NCBI GenBank assembly: GCA_026119935.1
Contig: JALRMH010000001.1
Coordinates: 1,736,001 to 1,800,000, forward strand
Reading direction: 5' to 3'
Origin: Endothia cerciana
Lineage: Eukaryota; Ascomycota; Sordariomycetes; Diaporthales; Cryphonectriaceae
DNA length: 64,000 nucleotides
Shown here: positions 22,101-32,267 of the stretch, one piece after another
Layout: every line of letters begins with the position of its first letter
How positions within the stretch are numbered: position 1 is the stretch's first letter
Made by a program: the position numbers and the translations under genes
Notes under the pieces: generated by a model
Seen by the model: only the letters and a program-made list of their open reading frames with translations
Told to the model about the DNA's origin: nothing
Database searches by the model: none

Positions 22101-23820
22101 GGACGGCGAGATTTGCGCCGCCATATCGGCCTTGACAGGCCCTGATTTGCCCAATCTGCGGAGAACCCTCACGAGGTTCAAGCAGGGGAGACTCAAATCG
22201 ATTTCCAGTTCCGTTTGAGTGGTCACGGCGTGCCGAAGTCTCAGTCCTGATTCAGCCCGGCAGGCCATGGGTGGTTTTTATAAGACTGGGCTTCCGAGGC
22301 TGACCGGATCAGGGTACGTACCGTGTAGATGGAAAAGAGGCCCCCCCAGCAGGATACACCTTCTTCCTGACGGGACCGTGCTGAGACCGGGGGAGTCAGG
22401 ATGTGAACCGTGCATGGTGTTGCTGCAGAAACAAGCTCGGTTGTTTCTAGAACGAAACGGGGGCTGTGGGTTGTCTCCAGATTCTTCTAGACCGTAAGGA
22501 CGTACCGTAGGTACCATAGTGGTACCTAGGTAGTCGAGATGATCACGATACTGTCGGCCGTGGTATGTCATGAGGGATTCCGTCTACTCCTTTGAACAAG
22601 CTCCTGGTGTTGGACGGACTGACGGGCCCGACAGCCTCTGGCCTTTTCTTCGGCCGCATGAGGGGGAAGAATCCCACGAGGGCCGGTCTTGTTGAGTCTG
22701 GGGGAGACTTGTTTCCGGCTGCGTGCCTGCTTGGTGGTCTGGACAGTGCATAGTTGAATTGTTTGAATGTGGACCGCGTGCCGTAATGACCTCTTTACCC
22801 GTGAGATGAGTGATATGGATTCCGAGGGGCGGAGCAGGGCTCCACAGCTTGAATTTTTTGCCTCTTCCTTCCCTATTGCGGGCCTTTGAGACTGGCATCT
22901 GTCTCGCCTTCATGTGCAGTTCCGAGCCGTAAGACAGGAATGACGGTTAGTCGCCTCTCCGGGATCTGGAAGCGAATGGCAGGGCTCTAGAGGCAGCGGT
23001 GAGGTTGTCAGGAGGACTTGCACGGTAATTGCCTGTAATAGGAATTTGGGATGACGCCGAGGTACGGGCCATAAGCCCCGTGTGAGATGCCATGATACCG
23101 GAAGCAGCCAGTGTCAGTCTGTGCAGACCCGCCCCGCTGAGCCTCTCCCTGCAACACCGATGTGAGTTGAGAATGGACGAGGCTCATGAGGCCCGTCATG
23201 AGTGATGCGAGGAGGAGCGGTGTTGGACTATGTAACTGATCAGCCCCTGGACGACTGTTTCCTGCTTCCACAGTGCTCGTCTGGACCAGACCTTGGAAGT
23301 CCCCGGTGGTGAATCCACCACCTGCATCACCATTGTGCCTTCCATCGTACAGTTCACCAAGCAACCAGATGGAGGGGTGGGGTTTTGACCCTGCATCCCT
23401 TGCCTGAGGATGGCTCGACTGGGCGGCAAAGGCTCGTGCTGAGGCGGCTGCGGGCAGGGCTACCACTGTGGTGCCCATGTACCAGGTAGCTACTAGCAGT
23501 CGTCGCCCAAGCAACAGAGCTATCACACCCCCTGCGATAGCTACCTGTCCCCTGTCGTGTGGCCAGGCACCCCCGACACCTGGAACCCTGGTGTGCCCCC
23601 GCCCAGTCAGGACCGCCCAGACCATCACCACCGCCCCTGCACTGACTTGTTCCGGTTAACCTGCGCTGCTGCGAGGTTCCAAGGATTTCCAGGTTGTCGA
23701 GCCTGTGTTCTTGCCGTGCCGTGCCGTGCCTGCTCGGGGCTGGGTCTTGTTCCCTCACGGCCTTGGAACGGATGCCCTCGTCGCGCTTCTGCTTCTGGAT
23801 AAAGAAATAGGGCTGCCCTT
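19131..23820. other. Gene-poor block, no supported gene
   Basis: About 4.7 kb with only short or uncharacteristic frames on both strands. A minus-strand frame at 23631-23008 (207 codons) has an Ala/Leu-rich hydrophobic stretch but no recognisable family and was not called. A small perfect hairpin lies at 22509-22527. No transposase, integrase, long terminal repeat or tRNA was recognised. Confidence 0.45.
22509..22527. repeat. Perfect inverted repeat AGGTACCA-TAG-TGGTACCT
   Basis: Eight-base perfect arms around a 3-base loop, within a stretch rich in GTACC/GGTAC. It lies in gene-free DNA. It could be a chance palindrome or a remnant of a small inverted-repeat element. Confidence 0.6.
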
Positions 23821-25117
23821 GCCTCTGCTATCTCCTCACGCCCTCCTCCTCCTACCCTTCCTCCCCCTCTCTCCTTCTACCCACAAGTTCGACCGTCGAG
23901 ATCCAGCTCCGGTCCGGCCACCTCCCACCTCCTCCCACCTCCTCCCACCTCCTCCCTCCTCCCTCCGTCCCCCGGCCGCCGCCGCCGCCGCCACCGCCGC
24001 CGCCGCCATTATTTCAGCCAGCTCCGCCTGCGCCATTCGTCTGTGGAGGCGGGTTGTCACTAGCCCAGGATCGAGCAGGAGCAACGGCAGTGCCAACAGC
24101 AAGGAACCCCACTCCTTCTCTCGCTGCAGCAGCACGTCTCCCCCAGTCGATCTGTGCCTTCATCTGTGCCGGACGAGCACGGCCCAGTCGACTGGCCCGT
24201 CTTCCTCTTCTGCCATCTCCCGGAGGACCTCAAGAAGACGCGTCTCTCCGTACTCCTTCCTATATTCCACGACCACTAACCCGGACGCGAACGGGGGGCG
24301 ACTCCAGTTCGGCCTGAAGGGGGGCCAGTATCAGATTAAGGACCCGAGCGGTCCTCTTCCCTCAGTCCTTCAGTCCAACACTTCCAGTTCCGGTTCCAGC
24401 GACCTGTGTGCTTTGCCACCATCTGACCCTGCTCTGCCAATATCTCAGCCCATGTCGTTGTGCTGGATCCCCTCCAGATCCACCCCTCTCTAACCCTCAA
24501 ACCTTCTTTACTTCCTATTCCAATACCCTAGTCGAAACCCTCGCACGCGACCCGCCTCGCCCTGTGCTTTGCGTTCAGATCACCAGAGACCCTCAGTCGG
24601 AGACCCACACCAGTTCACTGTGTCCGGGGTTGAGGGAAGGGTCTTTGCACATCAACCACCCAAAAAAAATCCATGCTTGACGTGGACCTGAGCCGTTGCA
24701 CTGGGCGACGGGAGCTGGGGAGCCTCCTTTTTATTCCGAACCCAACCTCGAATTCCAAACCTCCCTCTGGTCTCCGAATTGTTCTCGAACATAAGTCCAA
24801 GGCATCTCACAGCTTGACGGCAGCAGCCTTTACCGGTTCAATCATCGCCAACTAGTTGCAGCTTTAGGCTTCTTCTGGCCTGCCCAGCCGTCTGTCCACC
24901 CACCGTCGTGCGGCCTTCCTGGACGCCATCGACGGCTGGCCGCCCAACTGCTCACCACCCTCACCAGGCTGTCTCGAGCTCCAGTTCGAAGCTGCCGCCT
25001 TGTTTGCAGCTCCGAGGCTGACCGGCTGGACACCCTCCTTCCGAACCCAGGCAGTTCTTGCCGCCCAGGCCTACTACTCCCCGAGTCTGGGCTCCTTGCC
25101 TGCCACCCTTCCCGGCC
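23821..25117. other. Long pyrimidine-rich leader/promoter of CDC25
   Basis: About 1.3 kb of C/T-rich sequence upstream of the CDC25 start, including three copies of CCTCCCACCT at 23921-23950 and a GCC/GCCACC run at about 23977-24007. Open frames here (for example 23705-24493) have low-complexity Ser/Pro/Arg translations expected from such composition. Long pyrimidine-rich 5' leaders are common for fungal cell-cycle genes; transcript extent is inferred. Confidence 0.5.
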
Positions 25118-26959
25118 ATGGAGACGTCGTCCCCCCTCGCTGCCATGCGCCCACCGGCCATGCCCTCCTTTGGCCACCCGGACATGTTCCGCCCCCACGG
25201 GCATGGTGCCTTTCATGGCGAGACAAGAGGGTCTAGCATGCTCTTCCGGGACCGCATCATGCCCAAGAGCAAGCCCGACTATTTCAGTGGCAAGGGCGTC
25301 CACGGCTCGTCTCCCACCGCAAGCCTGGCAGCAGACCTCTCTCAGAACTTCCGCATCGACAATGAGGCAAGGTATGCACAACCCCAAGCCTGAGCCACCA
25401 GTACTCCTCACTAACCGACCTATCTTGGTTGTGTGGCAGCCCCCGCTTCCCAACCCCTCGCCGGGCCCTCTTCACGACCAACACTATAATAACCGCTCTC
25501 GACGGACGAGGTAAGGGTATACACAGGAATCGTGGCCGGAACAAGTGGAATTGATGGCTTGCAGAATACCAGACCACCCCTCCACTCCCGGCCACATCTT
25601 CTCCAGGCGGTATGGACATGGACATGTCCCCTGTGCCCATGCACAAGGGTGCCTACGTTGGCCAGGTCGAGATACCTTCGCCCACGCCGCTGGCTAGTAC
25701 GGATGATGATGACGACGAGGAAATGATGCTGGACTCTCCTGCTCCTATAACACGGCGGTCCTCTGCAGACAGACAGAAAGCCGTGGCCGAGTGAGTCCAG
25801 TTGTGCAGCCTCTGGGCTCCGGCTTGTCGTTGCTGACCTCCTGAGTAGCTGCCGCAAGCTGAACCTGCGTCGACCATCTCTAACCAGGGGCAAGGGCTAC
25901 TCGACAAATACCATACCAAGCCGTCTACATCCTGAGAGCCAAGTCTCTGGTTTCAAGTTTGGCAACGACGGCCGGCCCGGTTCATCGTCCTCGAACTTGT
26001 CTCTGAGCGAGTGCTTCGAGGACTCACCACCGCAGGGGCGGCGGGCGGTCTCTGCTCACAGCCCATGCGCGGGTGCCGGACGGGCCAGCAAGCCTTATTT
26101 CCCGAGCTTGAGCGCCGCGCCAACTAGGAACGGCTCTCCCATCACATCTCAGTCTCGGCGTGCGTCCAACCCGATACGCCCCAGGAAGCAGTACAGGCGG
26201 TCCTTGAGCATGTTTGAGAACTCCGGCGACGTTATCAAGCCGAAGGAGAAGCTGCAGTCCGTCGTGGACATGGAGGAGCCCGCGGAGCTCGTGCTGCCAC
26301 ATTTCTTCCCGGAGGGCCAGAATGGCAGCATCCCCCGCCTCTCACGATCCACATTCCTCGAGATACTCGACGGCAAGTACAACGACCTTTACGACAATAA
26401 GCTGATCATCGATTGTCGCTTTGAGTACGAGTTTGCGGGTGGTCACGTCGGTGGCGCCATCAACTTCAATGATAAGGAGGCTCTCGCGACCCAGCTTTTC
26501 CCGAGTCCGCCTGAGCTGGAGGGCCAAACCCTCATCATCTTCCACTGCGAGTACTCGGCACACCGGGCACCCTTGATGGCCCGCCACATCCGATCCGAGG
26601 ACCGGGCCTTCAACGCGGAGTGCTATCCTAGGCTGACCTACCCCGAGGTATACATCTTGGAGGGTGGGTACAGTGGGTTTTTCTCCGAGCACCGTGAGCG
26701 GTGCGAACCGCAGGCGTACGTGGAAATGGATGCTGTCGAGCACGCGACGACTTGTGAGAAGGAGATGGACCGTCTCCGCCAAACCCGTAAGGGCCTGGGC
26801 CGCGCTCAGACTTATGCCTTTGGCCAGAAGATTGCTGTTGGCTGTGAATCCCCCACGGCTGCCTATCAGGACAGCTTTGACGAATCGCCCATGCAGCTCA
26901 TCGAGTCACCAAGCTTTGGCCAGGACAGAGGCCATGCTAGACGGATGGCTTCGTATTGA
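25118..26959 (+). CDS. nimT: M-phase inducer phosphatase CDC25 / nimT
   Basis: A dual-specificity phosphatase that removes inhibitory phosphate from Cdk1 (Tyr15) to trigger mitosis. Four exons, 539 residues: 25118-25371, 25440-25510, 25607-25790 and 25849-26959; all phases join. The first ~280 residues are a disordered regulatory region with 'PTPRRALFTTNTI', an acidic 'TDDDDDEEMMLDSP' and many Ser/Pro sites. The C-terminal rhodanese-type catalytic domain (about 330-460) has 'IDCRFEYEFAGGHVGGAIN', the P-loop HCEYSAHR (Cys about 403, Arg about 409) and 'YPEVYILEGGYSGFF'. The P-loop differs from the animal HCEFSSER form, in keeping with fungal members. The chosen start follows an in-frame ATG 20 codons upstream; it gives METSSPLAAM and sits at the end of the pyrimidine-rich leader. 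Introns 1 and 3 have clear branch sites (CTAAC, CTGAC). Confidence 0.93.
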
Positions 26960-29191
26960 CACTGCTCACCTGTGCCACTGGCCAGAGTCTGTCGAGCTCT
27001 GGACCGGCGTTGTGGTCTCTCTGCCGGACATCGGCGACCGAGCGCAGCCTGATCGCGCAGGCATTCACTGCACCCGTGAGCCTTGAGCACTAGATTACGT
27101 CTCCGGGTGTCGAGTGCCCTCATCTTTTGATACGCGCTGTGGACCAACACAGCAATCCTGGATCTTTCTTTCCTCCGGACGACTTGGACCATACTCGCCG
27201 CCACTTTCACATCTACATCTTTAATTGCAATATCCAGAGCTCACCTCGGGGCCTCGACAGGTCTTCGCTGCGGTTAGCCGTCGCGGCTCGTCTCCTAAGC
27301 GCCCGAGGATTCCTAGGTCTCATTCTTTCCGGCATCAGAGGCATTGGCATAGAATCGCATCGCATCAATGTGTGGCATCTCCCTGGAGCTTCTTGGATCC
27401 GATGCCCAAAGTGGCTCATTGCATCTGGTCATTTCACCCTCACGCAGCAACAACATTTCCTCTGTTTATTTTCCAAAGGGCCCGAGTTTCACACTCGAAG
27501 GCCATGTCCATGACACGATTCTCATGACCTCCTGTTCTCTTTGCGGCAGACCTGCTCCGCCATCAGCAGATCATTACGACGTCGCTTCTTCAAATTACCG
27601 ACACGTACGCGGCCCTCGAGCCCGTGTGTACTCTGACTTTGTTCCATCACCTTCCCAGTTCGTCACATACTGGGGCAATCGAAGTTTCCTTTTAAATCCG
27701 ATGTCGACAAGTCATCATCACACAAGAATTTCTTTGTCTTTTCCCGGCCCCCGTCGCATACGTTATCACTGAGCGAGGTGATGTCCTTGCGCGCTACACG
27801 ATTCCGTGGCTGTCAGGGTCATGGACGTGGGGGTATGAATTCTCGAAGAATGAGTAAATGCGTAGGAAAATGCGAGCAGCGAAAAATATGACCTGACGAA
27901 ATGGAGCGTCTGGTCGATTCTGGAATCACCTACTTTGTGATGACGGAACTGAGCACTATACTAGCGATCTACCTGCTGCCGCTACTGCACATTACTGCTT
28001 GCTTGCCAGTGAGGCACTGCGACTTTGGATTTTTCTACTATACCTTCCGAAGGGGGGGGGGGGGGCTGGGGGAAATTTCGGGGCTCAGGGATAACGGCAA
28101 AAGACGAAAAATATTCGTCTTGATTCTCCTTCTTCTACATGTCTAAATAACAGGGCGAGGCCTTGACTGGCTCTTTTCCTTTATGCAATAAATGACAGGA
28201 TGGAGGAGAGAGCAAGGACCAAAAAGGAAAAAAAAAATCGAAGCAATTCTTCAAAGTCTTCTGACTGCTTGTGTGTGCCTTCTCATGCTTGTCATAATCG
28301 TCCTCCTGTGGCACCGAAACCTAAGAACAACAACCAAGGAAGAAGAAAAAAAAGGAAAAAAAAGGAGCTCAAGTTTGGCTACCGTGACCCGGCCAAGTGT
28401 TTGCCGCATCCGGCCTCGTACCCCAGGCGTGCCGGGCGACGCTGTGGAATGTATCTGATCCGTCTCACAGCCACTGCCGTCATTCACATGAGACGAGACA
28501 ACGGGATTATGTTCCAGATCCTTGACCGCGTGGCCTGTTGGCGTTCAAGGCCCCCCCTCCCCCGGCCTCCTCGTCCCTCCACACCTCTTGGGTCGTACCA
28601 TTCCGCTAGTTCGAAAATTCGTAGCCCGTCCCCGCTTAGGAGGTCTGGTTTGGAATGTCGGAGGGGCGGCCTGGGCATGCCGGTATCACGCGTTGCCTGC
28701 TCACGCAAGTCGCGCTGTGGGACGAGTGCTCCGTGATATTACTCTCGGGTGTTGGCCGGCTAGCATGCATTCCAATCGACTGAAGAGGTTTGAGGTCTGG
28801 AACTGAGAGGTTCGGGAGCAGCCGAAGGGGCTTGAAGGGAGGGGTGTATCTTCTTTTTTCTTTCTTTTAATCCGCTTCAGGACTGGTTGGCTGGCTGGTG
28901 GGGTGGGTGGGTGGTTTTCAATCCTCATCAGACTCATAGCTCCTGGGCCGTTGTCTCGCACAAGATTGCTCGGGCACGCTGCGTTACCATAGTGCGTGCT
29001 TCCCTATCACCCCGTGAACCAGCTGATACGTCACGGTGATAGCCTGGACACAGGTAGGCTCACCAGAATTCCCACCCCGTGCCGGCAGTTCATAATTGCT
29101 CCTTCTGTGCCGCGTACGTGATCTCGTTGTGGGCTGTCGGAGGCAGGGCCGGCTTCCCAGGGGACACCTCAACCTCGCAGGTAGCAGGAAA

Positions 29192-29230
29192 CCCGGTGGA
29201 CAGCCCCCGGTGGACAGCCCCCGGTGGCAG
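29192..29230. repeat. 14-bp tandem repeat, about 2.7 copies
   Basis: The unit CCCGGTGGACAGCC is repeated at 29192-29205 and 29206-29219, with a partial copy to 29230. It is in gene-free DNA. Confidence 0.8.
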
Positions 29231-30873
29231 TCGAGGGTCCAAACACCTCTCCTGCGCTGTGGCGTAGAGCCGCAAATGCGTCCTTTGTTAATGGATATAT
29301 GATATGAATGCCATGGCTGCGGCCTGATCTCCAGCTGAGGAATTGGCTTATATTACGAGCCAGCAGCTCAGCTCACGGTGTACAATTTCGGCATTCTCCT
29401 TCAACACCTCATTCCTGAGTAACGGTGGCTGCTTAGCAACGGTCCAATCTTTAGGGTGTTATATAAGTCTCTTTTGGGGCTTGACTCACATAGTATGTGC
29501 TGTATCTGGGATCCTGTGTTGATTATCACTCCCACTTGCATATCATGGTGTTTGAGTGGGTTTCAGCAGATATCATTGCTGAATAATGGCGTAAAATCAA
29601 TCTGCCTGTGACATACCAAGTTACTTGACTCTTGATTATTATTCAATGGCTGACCTGAAGAGAACAAAGACGAAGGCGTACCGTAGTTCTATCTACCCTT
29701 TGCGAAAGAATCAAGGCTGGTAATGATAGTTTGATTTGAAAGACTGATATTTGTAACTCTTGGAGAAAATTGTATGCTTGCATTGAAGGTCTTTCTTCTC
29801 CTTTAATTAGAATGAAAGAATCCCACATATTTCTAAGTAGTATTACATATTTCTTACTTGCTTGCTCTACATCCATATTTAGTCTGGTGACTTCGCCCTG
29901 CCGCAGCCATGGCCAGCCCTTCTGTACCTTTTAAGTAGTACTTCAACACTTCTCCTATGACGGTTATTCGCTTCGTGGTGCCAAAACTTGAGCGGCACCC
30001 CGAGACACAAAAAATAAAAAATGAAAAAAATCTAAAAATCCTAGACTACCGGTATGAGGTTGCCAGGTGACTCTAGGCCCTGGAAGGGTTGCTTGTTCAT
30101 CACATTCCACTACAATCATTGGTTAAACAGCACTCCCTAATAGCCCCCCAATTCGAAACCTTGCTAGGCCGGAGAGGGGGAAACCTCTCATAATCACCAC
30201 CCCTGGAGATTGCCGACGGCAGAGGGGACAGGATGGCAAATCAAATACGACGAAGCGGCCTCGCGCGCCCATACCTAGGGCCCAAGACTCCCAGAGCCCT
30301 TCAACCATTTCTCTACCGAGAAACGGCATAAAGATACGTACGAGGCACGTGCCCACACGTTTCGTTACACGCTTCCTTCGACGATCCATCCCATATGGCC
30401 GTGGCAAAGCCCAGCCTACCACACTGGGTCACCACTGTATTACTTATGCTCACCTTGGTTTCCATGGTGCCTGGTCGCCTGTCACGTGACCTGCTAACCA
30501 CCTGGTCTCAGACAGAAGCCTGCCGAATCTGAGGCTCCGACCTGTATGACGCATGCTCATATTAACATTAAGGGCTTCTGAAGAGATTTTGAGCGATTGG
30601 AAGGGGCTATGTAATCTATAATCGCAGCTCAAACGTCGAGCGGGGACAATTGAAGACTTTGCAAGGCGACGCATGTTCCTTGGATGTTACAATAAGTTGT
30701 GGAAAAGAACACGCTTCTAGACCCTAACCCTGGTTGATATACATACTTAAACCACGTTTTTCGAGCTTATTTCAGATATTCCTTTTGTCTAGATAATCCA
30801 ATCTAATCCATTCTTTCTATGCCCACAGAGCCTGTGGATTGATAGGTGTGAGGAGTTGGAGGGATTGCGCTAG

Positions 30874-30903
30874 CGGGCCGTATCGGCCCGGGCATCGGCC
30901 CGG
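30874..30903. promoter_or_regulatory. Palindrome plus direct repeat upstream of the gasdermin-like gene
   Basis: A perfect 17-base inverted repeat, CGGGCCG-TAT-CGGCCCG (30874-30890), overlaps the first of two ATCGGCCCGG copies (30882-30891 and 30894-30903), about 290 bases before the start codon at 31196. CGG/CCG pairs resemble binding sites of Zn2Cys6 regulators; this is inference only. Confidence 0.35.
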
Positions 30904-31195
30904 TCAGGCTGATGCCAAACCCACAGCCTGTATTTAGACCCAGCCCAAGGCAGGCTGGCCTGGATAGCGTCCTTCCTTCTCAACAACAACAACCACCTGA
31001 ATCAACGACCTGTACCAACTGCAGATCTGCTTCTAACGATTGTGACCTACCAACAGAGCCTCTATTTCCTCACATAAATTACGTACCTGGGTAACATTAC
31101 GTGGCCAATGTATTTTCGTGGTTGTCCTCAGCCTCCCTTATCAATCGCCAGTTCTTCTTTCTCCTCTTTCTATCCATTATTCATTTTAACAAAAC

Positions 31196-32128
31196 ATGTC
31201 ACCTCCCAGTACGTGGATAGCCACAACGCTTCTTCCCGTGTCCGCCGCTCCCCTTGGAAGGCTGGTAGCAGACATTACGGACCCTCAGGCCGACTTTCAA
31301 GACACCTCACTGTCGACTGAGCGCCCAGACGGCCCCGAGGTCATCGCCTCGGAGATTCGAGCGGAGAATTTCTCTCACAATGCCGCAGCGCCCCGGCGCT
31401 GGAGCCTGGCAGTCGCTGCCACGGCCGTCCTGGGCTCAACGCTGTCGGTCGACAAGGACGAGGTGGCCAGCGTTGCCGCGGACGCATGCACGACGCGGAG
31501 GCTCTCGGGCCCGGGCGGCTACTTCGACCGGGCCTGCCGCTCTAGTGACGTGCGCGCGTGGCTGGAGCAGCAGTGGCGGAAGCGGAGGCGGGCGTATATG
31601 ACAGTTGGGGTCATGACGCTGCTCGACGCGCGCGTCACGCTCCGCTCGTCCAGGGAGTGGGCTGTGGGCCAGAAGGTCAGTGTGCCCGGGTCCGTGGTGC
31701 TGCAGGCCGCTACGCACGGCGTGGTGTCGACTCTCGGGGGCCTCGAGAGCGTCCTGGACTCGGAGGTGGCGGTGTCGCATGGCGGCAAAGGGACCGCGGC
31801 GAGCAGCTTCAGGGTGCAGGGGGAGAGCATACTTGCTGTGCTGTATCAGCAGGTGGATTTCTCCTGGTTCCGCAACCCATCGTCAAGGCCTGTCAAGCTC
31901 AAGACCGGTGCCAAATGGGAGGCATACCTCGGTGGCCGGGGAGAGGATTCGGACGTGGACAGCGATAACGAAGGCCCTGGTGACGAGGACGGTGACGAGA
32001 ATGGTAACGCCAACTATGTCACCCTACAGGCTAAAGTACACGGCGGCATAGAGCCTGACGATTTGAGCCAGTTCGATGATTACGAGGATTTTGTGCTGAA
32101 CGATGATGAGGTAATATGGCACATCTAG
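31196..32128 (+). CDS. Candidate gasdermin-like pore-forming protein
   Basis: A 310-residue single-exon protein with a good start context (AAAAC before ATG). No family motif is unmistakable. The order of segments resembles a gasdermin N-terminal domain: an N-terminal 'APLGRLVADITDP' (about 18-30), a strand/helix region 'WSLAVAATAVLGSTLSVDKD' (69-88), a charged helix 'SSDVRAWLEQQWRKRRR' (116-132), a long strand 'AYMTVGVMTLLDARVTLRSS' (133-152), and a final strand 'ESILAVLYQQVDFSWF' (210-225). A short acidic tail (about 249-310, DSDVDSDNEGPGDEDGDE and onward) follows. Known fungal gasdermins (RCD-1, HET-Q1) are of similar size, and HET-Q1 is activated by removal of a short C-terminal tail. The gene is convergent with a caspase-like gene 139 bp away and lies 3.3 kb from a TPR-CHAT protease gene, the kind of neighbour reported for fungal gasdermins. 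The alternative is an unrelated fungal hypothetical protein. Confidence 0.55.
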   Translation: MSPPSTWIATTLLPVSAAPLGRLVADITDPQADFQDTSLSTERPDGPEVIASEIRAENFSHNAAAPRRWSLAVAATAVLGSTLSVDKDEVASVAADACTTRRLSGPGGYFDRACRSSDVRAWLEQQWRKRRRAYMTVGVMTLLDARVTLRSSREWAVGQKVSVPGSVVLQAATHGVVSTLGGLESVLDSEVAVSHGGKGTAASSFRVQGESILAVLYQQVDFSWFRNPSSRPVKLKTGAKWEAYLGGRGEDSDVDSDNEGPGDEDGDENGNANYVTLQAKVHGGIEPDDLSQFDDYEDFVLNDDEVIWHI

Positions 32129-32267
32129 CCGGCCGTGTTGAACGGTGTTGGAAAGAGCCCGCAACACTCCGCAATTTTATTCGCGGCGTCTCGCTGGTAA
32201 TACCCCAAAGCTCGCAGGACAATCGGTCCCTACCTACCTAAGTAGCCAACTTCTTGGCCATCTCCTG

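Larger units (their letters stand above)
26960..31195. other. Gene-poor region between CDC25 and the cell-death-like cassette
   Basis: About 4.2 kb. No gene is supported on either strand. There is a G run near 28058-28068, an A-rich patch near 28225-28240 and 28345-28365, a 14-bp tandem repeat near 29.2 kb, and visibly more A/T-rich DNA at about 29.3-30.1 kb and 30.5-30.85 kb than in the flanking genes. A palindrome lies upstream of the next gene. Confidence 0.5.

Noticed and set aside
23008..23631. 207-codon minus-strand ORF with a hydrophobic stretch
   Set aside because: No signal peptide start, no recognisable family and weak protein character; not distinguishable from a chance frame.
23705..24493. 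262-codon plus-strand ORF upstream of CDC25
   Set aside because: Low-complexity Ser/Pro/Arg translation produced by pyrimidine-rich leader sequence and simple repeats.
30722..30732. CCCTAACCC-like interstitial telomere repeat
   Set aside because: Only about one and a half units; no array, so chance occurrence.
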